In this document: piece after piece, positions 35,992 to 46,354 of the stretch | Layout: the number at the start of each line of letters is the position of its first letter | Numbering within the stretch: the stretch's first letter is position 1 | Assembly: GCA_019635695.1 (NCBI GenBank) | Contig: JAHBYZ010000001.1 | Location: 186,001 to 250,000 of the forward strand | Direction of reading: 5' to 3' | From: Rhizobiaceae bacterium | GTDB lineage: Bacteria > Pseudomonadota > Alphaproteobacteria > Rhizobiales > Rhizobiaceae | DNA: 64,000 nucleotides | The notes under the pieces: generated by a model | The model's input: only the letters and a program-made list of their open reading frames with translations | Database searches by the model: none | Told to the model about the DNA's origin: nothing | Program-made: the position numbers and the translations under genes

Positions 35992-37070
35992 ATGTCGCAC
36001 AACACTTTCGGCCATCTGTTCAGGGTGACGACCTGGGGCGAGAGCCACGGGGCCGCACTCGGCTGCGTGGTCGACGGCTGTCCGCCCGGAATCCGCTTCA
36101 CGCGCGACGACATCCAGGCCGATCTCGACCGCCGCCGGCCGGGTCAGTCTCGCTTCGTCACCCAGCGCCGCGAGCCGGACGAGGTGAAGATCCTGTCCGG
36201 CGTGCTCGAGGATGGCGACGCTCTGGTGACGACCGGCACGCCGATCTCGATGCTGATCGAAAACGTCGATCAGCGGTCGAAGGACTATGGCGAGATTGCC
36301 AGGCAGTACCGGCCCGCGCACGCCGACTACACCTACGACGCCAAGTACGGCGTGCGCGACTATCGCGGCGGCGGCCGCTCCTCGGCGCGCGAGACCGCGG
36401 CGCGCGTGGCTGCGGGTGCCTTGGCGCGCAAGGTCGTGCCGGGCGTAACGATTCGCGGTGCCTTGGTGTCCATGGGCGCGAAGGACATCGACCGCGCCAA
36501 CTGGGACTGGGATTTCGTCGGCGACGAGCACAACCCGTTCTCCACCCTGACCGCGCCTCGGTGCCGGTCTTCGAGGAATATCTCGACGGCATCCGCAAGG
36601 CAGGATCGTCCGTCGGTGCTGTTCTTGAAGTGGTTGCCGGGCGTTCCGCCCAGCCTGGGTGCGCCGCTCTACGGCTTAAGCTCGACCAGGACATCGCCGC
36701 CAACTTGATGTCGCTCAATGCCGTAGAAAGGTGTCGGAATCGGTGACGGATTTGCCTCCGCGCGTCTGACCGGCAGGAGAAAGCGACTGAGACCATGGGC
36801 AATGACAGTTGAGCCGCCGTTTCTCTCAATCGCCGGCGGCATCACTCGCCGGCGCTATATATCGGAGCGGCCATCGTGGTGCGCTTCGCGGTCAATAACC
36901 TCGTCAGTCACGACCACGCTGCCGATCGGCAACCAGCAACAAGCATCGAGATCAGGACCAAAGGCGGCGACCGTGCGTCGTCGTGTGCCGTGCCGATCGG
37001 GCGCGGCAGCTCGGTTGCCTGTATTGATACTATCCACCGCGGGCATCGCAGCCAGACCAGCCGTATCTAG
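35992..37070 (+). pseudogene. aroC: Chorismate synthase, frameshifted after codon 183
   Basis: Intact from ATG 35992 ([20 protein letters not shown]) to about 36540, including [18 protein letters not shown], the FMN-dependent last step of the chorismate pathway. After DEHNPF the sequence continues to encode AroC only in alternating frames: [21 protein letters not shown], then PSLGAPLYG, then [12 protein letters not shown], and finally a tail RGQTSRI ending at the TAG 37068-37070. The summed length is near normal (about 360 codons). The damage begins exactly at the start of the corrupted stretch, so sequence error is the likely cause. Confidence 0.85.
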
Positions 37071-37080
37071 GGACGGTATC

Positions 37081-38181
37081 ATGGCATACGATCAGAGACG
37101 AGTCGTCGAGAAGCCCTGCGCGCTTTCCGAACCGCCAGAGTGAATCGTCGCGTCGTCATGGACGACGACGGCCAGGGCTGGGCAGGCGCGATCATCGCAA
37201 CGTGCATTGCACGCCGGAGAAGATGGCCTTCATCGTGCGCCACACGTCGGGCGTCGTCTGACGCGCCGATGCCGCGCAAGGACGCGGCGGCTCAACCTGG
37301 CGCCGATGGTCGCCGACAACGACGCGCCGCACTCGGCCGCTTTCCGCATTTCGGGTGACTTCCGTCAGCACCACCACCGGCACATCTCGGCCGACGATCG
37401 CACGCTGACGGTGCGCAACCTCGCCCAACAGCAATGTCGGCGCGCGCGACTTCGTGCGCCCGGGTCGTATCTTCCCGCTGGTGGCGCGCGAGGCGGCGTC
37501 GCTCCGTACTCCGGCACACAAGAAGCCGCCGTCGATCTCTAAGCTCGCCAACCTTCCTCCCGTTGAAAAGTCATCTGCGAACTGGTCAACGACGATGGCA
37601 CCGTGATGCGCGGACCGCAGGTGGTCCGCGTTCGCCGAACCACTGGCTGGAGCAGGTCTCTGTCGCCGACCTGATCGCCTATCGGCGGCGGCAGATCGCT
37701 GGTCGAGCGTGTTGCCTGCTTCGATATCCAGACGCCCGGCGGCGCGGCCAAGGCTATGCTGCGCCCTGGGACCCCATGCAGCATCTCGCCGTTGTCTTCG
37801 GCGACATCCGCGACAGCGTCAATGTCCCCGTCAGCTTCACCCGGAAGGCGTACGGTCGACGTCTTCGGCGCAGCCAGCGCCGGCTCGACAAGATGATGCA
37901 GCGCATGGGCGGGAGCGCGGCGTCATCGTCTACCTGCGCGAAGGCTCAGTCGGCGTCGGTCGATGCCGCAGCGCACCCGTGGCGCCGACGGCGGGGACCA
38001 GCGGGCGAGCGCGCTGTCCGCGCAAAATGGCGTGAGTCGGCCTCGGCGCTGGTCTGCGCTGACCTCGGCATTCGTCGATCGGCTGATCTCCTCGCGCGAG
38101 CGCCACTATGTCGGCCTCGGCTTTGGCATCAGATCGTCCACCGACATCAGCTTAGAAACGCAACAGTGCGACACGCCTTAG
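37081..38181 (+). pseudogene. ribB: 3,4-dihydroxy-2-butanone-4-phosphate synthase (RibB, with RibA-like domain), frameshifted
   Basis: Starts MAYDQRRVVE; fragments in changing frames read VVMDDD, VHCTPEKMAFIVRHTSG (in pieces), NLAPMVADNDAPHS, SADDRTLTVRNLA, then WDPMQHLAVVFGDIRDSVNVPV and GVIVYLREGSVGV, and near the end RHYVGLGFGI. This is riboflavin synthesis: ribulose-5-phosphate to the four-carbon precursor, with a C-terminal GTP cyclohydrolase II-like part typical of alphaproteobacteria. The span of about 1.1 kb matches an undamaged gene. The stop is approximate. Confidence 0.8.
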
Positions 38182-38228
38182 TAGCGTCACGATCAGGAAT
38201 ATCGTGACCAGCTGAGGATGGTTCACGG

Positions 38229-39205
38229 ATGTGGAAGTTCCTCGATAGGCAGGACACTGGGTGTGATGGCCGCGACATGACGTTCATCGTCTGGCTCGTG
38301 GTCTACTTTCTCATCATGGGATCATGGTCACGCGACGGGCGCCAGGCGCCGGCAGTCGGCTGGGGTTACGGGCGTCTTCGGCGACGCCCGGCGGGCCCAC
38401 CGCTGCCGTTCTGGGGCGGCGTCGGCGGCTTCGGCCTGTCGCTGGTCGTCATGTACTGGATTCGTGAGTATCTGCTCTGGCTGCTGGCCAGAAGCACATC
38501 GCCGTCATGGTGCCATACTCGACGGAAAGCCCGATGCCGACGGCCAGGGCCAGATCGCCTACACCACTCCAGGCGGGGTGAGCGCGCTCCTCGAGGCAAT
38601 GTGCTCCATGATCCGGCTCATCCGGGCGTCATCGGCGTCTCCACCAAACTCGCTCGGCAAACATCATATATCATCCGATTCCCGGCCTCGACGCGGGCTG
38701 GTGCGGTTCGTCAACACGATCATCCGGCTGGCGCTGACCTATATCGACGAGATTGTGCTTGCCTACAACATCCGGCTCGGCGGCGCGACCCGTTCAGCGC
38801 CGCCAGGACGGCGTGATCCTGTGTGCAGAGCAGCGACCATGCTGAAGGGCGCCATCTGGCTGGCGGTCATCAGCTGGGGACTGACGCTCGACCGCTGTTC
38901 CTGCTCCTGCTGGCGCCGGCCGCTGCCTTCGTCGCCTTCATGCCGGACGAGCCGCCGGCGAGCGTGGTGGTGACCGTCGTCTTCGCTTGGGCGCTGCGTG
39001 CCGCCATGCGACGCCGCTTCAATGTCGCGGCGCTGATGCAGGTCTGTTTCAAGGTGATCGAGGGTCAGCAGCCAGACGCGGTGGGATCGTCGCCTACGGA
39101 CGCGTCGCGCCATTTCGTCAGGTTGAGAAAAGCCGTCCGCCTTCGGCGCGTTTGCGCCGCGCCTCCGCAGGGCGGCCAGCCTGCCGGCAGTCCGCGGCTG
39201 GCTGA
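38229..39205 (+). pseudogene. Integral membrane protein of unknown function, frameshifted
   Basis: Readable pieces are hydrophobic: MTFIVWLVVYFLIM, LIRLALTYIDEIVLAYNIRL-like text around 38710-38780, LKGAIWLAVISWGL, LLLLAPAAAFVAFMP, SVVVTVVFAWALRAA and AALMQVCFKVIEGQ. They fit a polytopic protein common beside the histone-deacetylase-family gene in Rhizobiales; its function is not known to me. Start and stop are estimates because no frame is continuous. Confidence 0.55.
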
Positions 39206-39267
39206 TCAGCCGCAGGCGCTGCCACCGCCATGGCCATCACACCGAGCAGGAAGCCTATACCAGTCTC

Positions 39268-40175
39268 ATGTACCATTTCTATTCGACGATCTTCCTCAGA
39301 ACATCTGACCCTTAACCCGGTCATCCGGAGCGCCCGATCTGCCTGCGCCATCGAGCGCATGCTCGGGCGAGCGTTTCGCGCCGGGCTCGACCGGCAGGCC
39401 GCCCCAGGGCGACGAAGCCACCATCATCTACGCCCATCCGCAATCGCATCTCCCCGACAAGATCAAGGCGACAGCGGTTTCCCGCCGAGCGGGAATAACG
39501 CACGTGAGCGGCGACGCCGATCGGGGCGAAGAGCTTCGAAGCGGCACTGCACGCCATCGGGCGAAAGCCGCGCGGCGGTGGACGATGTGTTTCAGGCGCG
39601 GCCGACAACGTGCCTTCGTCGCCGCCGTCCGCCGGGCCACCACGCGAGAAGGTCACGGCGATGGGCTTCTGCCTGTTCAACAACGCCACGTCGCCGCCCA
39701 AATCGCCGCAGAAGGGCGCTCGGCGCGTCACCGCAATCGGTGGACATTCACACCACCGGCAACACGCCGGACATATTCTGCGACCCGACGGTACTGTACG
39801 CCTCCGCACCAGATGCCGCTTTTATCCGGGCACCAGCGCAAAAGGAACTGAACGCGGCACCGGCGGCACCCGTCTTCAACGCTCCCTTGCGCCGCGCACC
39901 AGCTCCCGACCTGTTCCGCGAGGCGTTCCGCTCGGCCGGTGATCCCGGCGCTGGATGCGTTTCCGTCCGGAACTGGTGATCGTTCCGCCACCGGCGACGC
40001 CCATCCACCGCGGCCGCTGGCCCGAAGTCAACCTTGCCGGGACCAGATTTCGACTGGGCGACGGGCGACTGGTCGGGCGCAGGTCGCCATTCTAAAGGCC
40101 GGCTCAATGAGCCTGCTCAGAAGGCGGCTGGGCCTGCAGAGGCTTTCTTTTTCCGTCGCCGCCCATATTGGCTGA
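39268..40175 (+). pseudogene. Histone deacetylase family (acetylpolyamine amidohydrolase-like), frameshifted
   Basis: Fragments include SFEAALHAIG (split), RPPGHHAEKVTAMGFCLFNNA (in two frames, with the zinc-region histidines), FREAFRS, VIPALDAF and GLSFSVAAHIG just before TGA 40173. These are hallmarks of the arginase-deacetylase fold that removes acetyl groups from lysine or polyamines using zinc. About 900 bases is close to normal. It is followed directly by xseB, a usual Rhizobiales order. Confidence 0.75.
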
Positions 40176-40186
40176 TGGGGGTTGGT

Positions 40187-40446
40187 ATGGCTGAAGCGGC
40201 GAACGACGACGTCAAGGCGATGAGCTTCGAGAAGGCGCTGGAGGCGCTGGAAAAATCGTCGACCAGCTCCGAACGCAGTGACGTGCCGCTGGAGAAGGAA
40301 TCGATCCGCATTTACGAGCGCATTGAGGCGCTGAAAGGCGCATTGCGGGCCACAACAAGGTACGCCGAGGCGAAGGTCGAGAAGATCCGCCTCTCTTGCT
40401 GCGCGACAACCGGCCGGTGGCTTTGAAACCGCTCGACGCAAGGTAG
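40187..40446 (+). pseudogene. xseB: Exodeoxyribonuclease VII small subunit, frameshifted
   Basis: ATG 40187 begins MAEAANDDVKAMSFEKALEALE, a clear XseB N-terminus, then continues in other frames as SDVPLEK, SIRIYERIEALKGAL and AEAKVEKIRLS. The protein associates with XseA to form the single-strand exonuclease. The coding span of about 85 codons is normal. The first 25 codons are clean; indels follow. Confidence 0.8.
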
Positions 40447-40513
40447 GCTGTTGGGACAGACTGTTCACGGCTGTTGCCGCCAGCATCGTTCGGATGTCGG
40501 CTAATCTTCGTCG

Positions 40514-41405
40514 ATGAGCTTCTTCCCCGGCAAAGGATCCCGTTCCCGGCAGGAAGCGCGCTCTCCACCGACGCCGTCAGACCTTGATCATCCCGCGTTC
40601 GCACGATGTCGGCGGCTTCGCGTTGCGGCGCGCGCTGCCGTCGAGGCCGGCGCCGGCTGGTGGTGATTCACGCATTCTTCGATCGCATGGGCCCGGCCAT
40701 CTCAGGCCGGCGGGCGTCGGGCGTGCGCCACGTCCGCATATCGGGCTGGCGACGGTGACCTACTGTTCGATGGCCGGATCGGAAGCGCGGTCGCTCGGCA
40801 CCGAGATGGTCATCGAAACCGGGCGACGTGAATCTGATGAGCCCGGCCCGACACGCAGCGTCGTTCATTCAACTCGCCGGAGAACTGCGCGGCCAGCGCA
40901 TATCGATCTCCGGCCTGCAGACCTGGCTGGCGCTGCCCGAGCCGGCGGAACGGAGGCGCGGCGTTCAGGCACCGCGAGGCGCCCTGCCGGCTTTTGCGCG
41001 GACAGCGGCCGTCGTCATCGGCGAGTTGAGGGCCTCGCGCGCCGGTTGCGCACCTGACCGGATTGCTCTGGATGCGGATCGCGCCGCACGCCGCGTGCGC
41101 CATCCCCGCCCGCGCCGAGGCCGCGCCATCTCTGCTTTCCGGCGAGGTTGAGGCATCGCGGGCGACAGCTTCGCGCGGACCAGCTTCTGGTGTTCCGCTC
41201 GGGCGACAGAGATCGTGTTTCGGTGGCTGTGCGCATCGACCTTTCGTTCGGCGGCGCCGGCTCGGCTCACTGCGCTATATCTGGTGTTAAATTTCGTCTC
41301 GTCATCCCGCGAGCGCATCGAGCAGGCCAAGGAGTGGCGAGCCGGCCGTTTCGACATCGTGCCGGGCGATGAGAAAGGGAGTTCATCCCGCTGCCCGAGC
41401 GCTGA
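40514..41405 (+). pseudogene. Pirin family protein, frameshifted
   Basis: Starts MSFFPGK and continues in changing frames with IIPRSHDVGGFALRRALPS, HIGLATVTYC, LGTEMVIE, ISGLQTWLALPEPAE, ADQLLVFRSGD and a C-terminal FVSSSRERIEQAKEWRAGRFDIVPGDEK. The cupin-fold pirins include quercetinases and redox regulators; metal-ligand histidines would lie in the damaged RPHPHIGL region. Role unassigned. Confidence 0.75.
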
Positions 41406-41469
41406 GCCGGCGCGCACTGCGTCCTTCGCGGCGTTTTACTTCAGCGGCCGCCCTGTTTCCGTTGGGAAC

Positions 41470-43394
41470 ATGTCGAGTTCCACCAGCATGCAGCCAGTGC
41501 AATGCCGCCGAGACGCCTGCTTGACCGCATCAAGGTGCGCGGATCTGCGCGCGTTGCCCCTGGATCGATCTGCGGCTCGCTTCGCAGGGTTGCGTTCCGA
41601 ACGATCAGCCGTCTCTCCGAGACCGGCGGCCATCATCTGCAGCGCGGGACTGGGCGTGGTCGAACTGACGGTGGCGCTGCACTACGTGTTCGACACACGC
41701 CGGACGACCGCATCGTCTGGGACGTCGGCCACCAGGCCTATCCGCACAAAAGGTCCTCACCGGCCGGCACGCGACCGCATCACGCATGCGGCAGGCGACC
41801 TGTCGGCTTCACCCGCCGCGCCGAGCAGAGTACGATCCTTTCGGCGCCGCGCATTCCTCCACGATCTCCGCCGCACTCGGTATGGCGGTTGCCCGCAAAC
41901 CTCTCGAGCTGTGGCTTCAACGCATCATCGCCGTCATCGGCGACGGCATATGTCGGCCGGCGCTGGCCTACGAGACGATGAACAATGCCGGCGCTGAGCG
42001 CGCGGCTGATCGATGCTCCACCTCGGCACGACAACGACATGTGGTCGCGCGCCCACCGGGCGCGATGAGTTCCCTATCTGTAAGCTCAGCACTCCGGCAG
42101 CACCCTATCAGGGCATCCGCGAGTTCGGAAGGAAGCTCACTTCCTATCCAGAGCAGAGCGCAGTGACCGCGCCGTCACCGCGCTGTCGAACGCGCGGATA
42201 CGTCCGCCGGCGGCACGCTGTTCGAGGATGGGCTTCTTCCACATCCGGCCATCGACGGCCACAATCTCGACCATCTGGTCCCTGTGCTGCGCAACGTGCG
42301 CGACAGCCCGACGGCGGTGTTGATCCATGTCGTGACGCAGAAGGGCAAGACTACGAGCCGGCCGAGAAGGCATCGGACCGTATCACGGCGTCAACAAGTT
42401 CGACGTCATCACCGGTGCTCAGGCCAAGGCGCCCGCCAATGCGCCGAGCTACACGCGCGTCTTCGCCGACAGCCTGATCCAGAAGCCCGCGACGACGACA
42501 AGATCATTGGCGATCACCGCCGCCAGCCGCCCGTCGTTTTCCGGGCTCGACCTGTTCGGCGAGCGTTCCCGAAGCGCATCTTAACGTCGGCATCGCCGAG
42601 CAGCACGCAGTGACCTTCGCGAGCTGGCCTCGCCGCCGGGGGCTATCATTTGCCCGTCGCCATCATTCACACCCACAACTTCCTGCGGACCTACGACCAG
42701 GTGGTCCCGACGTGGCCGCCAGAAGCTGCCAGTGCGCTTTCCGATCGACGTGCCAGCTTCGTCGGCGCCGGCGACCACCCATTGCGGCGCGTTCGACACC
42801 GCCTACCTGTCCAACCTTCGGTTTCGTGGTGATGGCGGCGGCCGACGAGGCGGAACTGCGCCACATGGTGCGCCACGGCGGCGGTCTATGACGAAGGCCC
42901 GATCGCCACCGCCCTGCGCGGCGGCGGCGTCGGCGTCGACATGCCCGAGCGTGGCAAGGCGCTGGAGATCGGCCGCGGCCGCATCCTGCGCGAGGGCACC
43001 AAGGTTGCGCTGCTGTCCGCAGCACGCAGCTGAAGGACTGCCTGCTCGCCGCCGGAACTTGACGCGGCCCGGACTCTCCTACGGTTGCCGAGCACCCGCT
43101 TCGCCCGCCCGCTCGACACGGCGCTGGTCGAGCGGCTGGCCCACGGCATGAGGGTTCTGATCACGGTCGAGGAAGGCGCGGTTGGCGGTTTTGCCAGCCA
43201 GGTGCTCAGCACCTTGCCGTCAACGGCCTGCTGGACAACGGCCTGCGCGTAAGGCCGCTGGTGTTGCCGGACGCCTTCGTCGAGCACGCCAAGCGAAAAA
43301 GATGTATGTCGCTGATGCTGGGCTGGATACCGCGCCAGGATCGTGCGCCGTCTTCGCCGCGCTCGGCTCCGGCATTCGCGCCGCGCGGGCCTGA
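41470..43394 (+). pseudogene. dxs: 1-deoxy-D-xylulose-5-phosphate synthase, frameshifted
   Basis: A gene of about 640 codons readable throughout in rotating frames: VVELTVALHYVFDT, DRIVWDVGHQAYPHK, EYDPFGAAHSST, MAVARK, VIAVIGDG (thiamine-diphosphate/Mg site), [95 protein letters not shown] and VLITVEEGAVGGFASQV. It is the first MEP-pathway enzyme, complementing ispE and ispH in the window. Since it is normally essential, true inactivation is unlikely. Confidence 0.85.
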
Positions 43395-43537
43395 ATGGTT
43401 TCTGAACGGCTTTGATCCGGGCTTGCCGCATTGCTGCGCAAGCTTTTGTTCACGCTGGTTCTTTGCCCATAACCTGCCGCTTGACCCTTTCTTGAGTCGA
43501 TGCCGCTAGAACGGCGTCAGGACAGGAAGCAAAAACA

Positions 43538-43830
43538 ATGATCCGTTTCGCAGTCGCGGGCCTCGCGCTCGCCACCGCTCGGCCGTCGCCGAGGCGGCCC
43601 GACTATGACGCCAGCATCGACGCGCCGCCGCCGCGAGATCGTCGCGGCCAGGATCGGAGAGCTGCGCGGCGGCTTCGCGTTGGCATTGGCGCCGAAAGTA
43701 GCGCAGGTCAAACGTCGCCGCGACCGGTTCGGTCGAAGCTTCGCGACGGCCTCAGGCCCGCCGTCGAAGTCCGGTTCGCCGTTCGCCGATACGCTGACTT
43801 CGCTTGCCAGTTGTCGCCTTCCGACGCATG
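43538..43830 (+). pseudogene. Small exported unknown protein, frameshifted
   Basis: ATG 43538 begins a signal-like MIRFAVAGLALATA after AGGAAGCAAAAACA; the following text (YDASID, EIVAARIGELRGGFAL) drifts between frames. I do not recognise the family. It lies between dxs and tlyA; the end is an estimate. Confidence 0.4.
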
Positions 43831-43837
43831 GAAGCGC

Positions 43838-44598
43838 ATGCCGCCGCACAGCAGCCAGCCCGCAACGCCGACAGGGTCGTCTCGACGAACTGCTCGTCGA
43901 GCGCGGCCGCACACCTGTTTTGTGTCCCGCTCGCGCGCACGTGACGCGATCCTGCGCGGCACGGTAGTCGGCGGCGCTGTGGCGGACAAGCCCGGTGCAT
44001 CGACCCCCGCCGACGCCGCCATCGCGGTTTCTCCCGATCCAGCCAGCGCTACGTATCGCGCGCCGCCCTCAAGCTCATCGCCAGCCTCCGACGCCTTCGG
44101 TTTCGATCCGGCCGGCCGTAACGCGCTCGATCTCGGCGCACCTCGACTGGCAGCGGCTTCACGCAGGTGCTGCTGGAGCGGCGCCGCCATGTGGTCGCCA
44201 TCGACGTCGGCCACGGCCAGATGGCGCCGCAGCACGCGCGCCGATCCGCGCGTCGTTGCTCGAAGGAGTGAACGCTGCGTGACCTCGATGTCACCGCCCT
44301 GGCGGTGGCCTGTCGGGCGATCGTCTGCGACGTCAGCTTCATCTCGCTGAAACTGGCGCTGCCGCCAGCTCGCCATTGCGATGCGAGGTGCCTTCGCCGT
44401 CGTGCTGGTGAGAAGCCGCAGTTCGAGGCCGGGCGCGGGCGGTCGGCGGGCGGGCTTGTCGATCCGGCTGTGGCCGAGCGTGTCGCCAGGCGAGTTGCAC
44501 GGTTGGCTCGACGAGCGGCCCGGCTGGCGATCATGGCATGGTCGCATCACCGATCGAGGAGCGGCGACGGCAATCGCGAATTCCTGCTCGTGCGGTGA
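43838..44598 (+). pseudogene. tlyA: TlyA-family rRNA methyltransferase/haemolysin, frameshifted
   Basis: Fragments read RLDELLVERG (S4 RNA-binding domain start), SRARDAILRGTVV, DKPGASTPADAAIAV, AFGFDPAGRNALDLGA, VVAIDVGHGQMAPQ, AIVCDVSFISLKLALPPA and GDGNREFLLV. These are the S4 and FtsJ-like SAM domains of TlyA, which 2'-O-methylates rRNA. Normal length of about 250 codons. Alternative start ATG in the same area cannot be resolved because of the indels. Confidence 0.8.
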
Positions 44599-44604
44599 AG
44601 GATC

Positions 44605-45830
44605 GTGGCTGAAAGCGTCGTCACCATCGACCGCCTTGGCGCGCAGGGCGACGGCGTCACGCCGACTACGCCATCCGAGGCCGCTTTTTCGTGCCCTTTG
44701 CGCTGCCAGGCGAGCGCGTGAACGTCGCGCGGAAGAGGGCGCGGCGAAATCGTCCTTTGCTGGAAAGTTCCCCGCAGCGCATCGACCGCATGCCGGCATT
44801 TCACGGCGACTGCGGCGGCTGCTCGCTCAGCATCTGGAAGACGCGGCCACCGAGACTGGAAGCGCGGCAAGGTGGTCAGGCGCTGCGTGCTCGCGGCATC
44901 AGCGCGCCGGTCATCGATCTGGTGCCCTGTGCGCCGGGTTCGCGCCGCCGCGTCACCTATTCCGCCCGCAGGACCCAGGCCGGGATGCTGGCAGCTACCG
45001 CAGCCGCGTGGTACATCGTCGACATCGCGGAAGACCTATCACCGTGCCTGCCATCGTCGAGCGCCTGGACGACCTGCTTCGGCTTGCAGCCGCGCGCTGG
45101 CGAAAAACGCCGACCGTTCCGGCTGGCGGTCACCATACGCAGAGCGGTCTGCGACATCAGGCGACCGGCTTGCCGAAGCTGACCCAGCCGGTGCGGCTGG
45201 CGGCGGCCGATCTCGCCGCCCGCGCCGGCTTCGCGCGCAATCGCTGGAAGAGGCGACATACTGGTCGAACCGCGCAAGCCGCGCGTGACAGTTTCGGTTC
45301 GGTGACATCGAGCCGGCGCCCGGCGCCTTCCTGCAGGCAACGGCACGGGCCGAAGCAGTGGCCGACCTCGTACAAAGCCATCTCGGCAGGGTGAAACGTT
45401 ACGTCCTGTTCTCCAGCTGCGCACCATTCGCCCTGCAGCTGGCGGCGGCCGCCGAGGTCCACGCCGCCGAATCGGATGCCGCCGCGTTGGCCGCGCCGAC
45501 CACGGCTTTCGCTCCGCAGGAGGTGCCCTGCGCCGCGTGACGACCGAGAAGCGCGACCTGTTCCGCCGGCCGCTGGCGCAGCCCGGCTCGACCGCTTCGA
45601 CGGCGTCGTCTTCCGATCCGCCCCGCGCCGGCGCGAAGACCGGTCGAAGCAGATCGCAAAATCACAGTGCCGCTCGTCGCCGCCGTCTCCTGCAATCCCA
45701 GCACGCTCGCGCGCGACCTTGCGATCCTCACCGCCGGCGACCGCCTCACGCAGGTTCCGATCGACCAGTTCCTCTGGTCGCCGCACGTCGAGGCCGTGGC
45801 GCTGCTGGAAAGCCGCGCAAGCGTCGATAG
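44605..45830 (+). pseudogene. TrmA/RumA-type RNA (uracil-5-) methyltransferase, frameshifted
   Basis: GTG 44605 begins a TRAM-like start (MAESVVTIDRLGAQGDGV). Later pieces are GRFFVPFALPGERVNVARK, FGDCGGCSL-like with Fe-S cysteines, APGSRRRVTYSARRTQAGML, TEKRDLFRRPL, DGVVFDPPRAGAE-like, VPLVAAVSCNPSTLARDLAIL (catalytic Cys) and DQFLWSPHVEAVALLE, ending RKRR before TAG 45828. It probably makes m5U in rRNA or tRNA. Synteny after tlyA is normal for Rhizobiales. Confidence 0.8.
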
Positions 45831-45929
45831 ACGCGACCCCTGCCGCCAGCGATGCTGACAGGAGGCGAGCCGCCGCGCGCATTGTGCGCGGTTCGCCATC
45901 TGCTTCCCGCGTCAACACGAGGGAGCACC

Positions 45930-46341
45930 ATGAAGCCCAGGAACTCTATCGCGGCCGGCTGATCGACCACATCCAGCTCGTCGTGCGCGACTTCAAGGCG
46001 AGCAAGCGCTACCGAGGCGCTGATGAAGGTACTCGGCATTCCCGTGGTCGCCATGGGCGACTTCACTATTCGCCCGACGAACTGGGCATTTCCACCGCCG
46101 GCAGCGAAGCCGCGGCCGACAAGCTCACCGGCCGCCACCACCTCGCCTTCAGGCCAGGGATCGCGCAATGGTCGACGCCTTCTGAGGCCGGGCTGAAAGC
46201 CGGCAGCAAGGACAACGGCAAACCCGGCAGGCGATCTACCATCAGCCTACGCCTGCTTCCTGCTCGACCCCGACGGAAACAACATCGAGGCCGTCTTCCA
46301 CGGCCCGGCGAAACGCCAGGGCGATCAAGATCACGTGGTGA
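45930..46341 (+). pseudogene. VOC (glyoxalase-fold) protein, frameshifted
   Basis: ATG 45930 begins MKPRNSIAAGRLIDHIQLVVRDFKASKR; after an indel the text continues MKVLGIPVVAMGD, DELGISTAGSEAAADKLTGRHHLAF and YACFLLDPDGNNIEAVFHGPAK, ending before TGA 46339. The vicinal-oxygen-chelate fold binds a metal; the substrate is unknown. The last clean stretch is where the corrupted region ends. GGGAGCACC precedes the start. Confidence 0.75.
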
Positions 46342-46354
46342 TGTGCGGGCGGGC

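Larger units (their letters stand above)
36541..46320. other. Corrupted stretch: dense frameshifts across about ten genes
   Basis: Between aroC codon 183 and the end of the VOC gene, recognisable proteins switch frame every few tens of bases, with both insertions and deletions plus substitutions. No gene inside is open, while genes on either side are fully open. Gene order, spacing and approximate gene lengths remain those of a normal Rhizobiales chromosome. The edges are abrupt. This pattern fits raw long-read sequence or a gap patch without polishing better than evolution. All entries within it are therefore given as frameshifted with approximate ends. Confidence 0.85.

Noticed and set aside
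36541..46320. The run of short overlapping frames looks like a dense island of small unknown genes or a novel system
   Set aside because: Piecewise translation reads as aroC, ribB, an HDAC-family gene, xseB, pirin, dxs, tlyA, an RNA methyltransferase and a VOC protein in normal order; the short frames are fragments of these.
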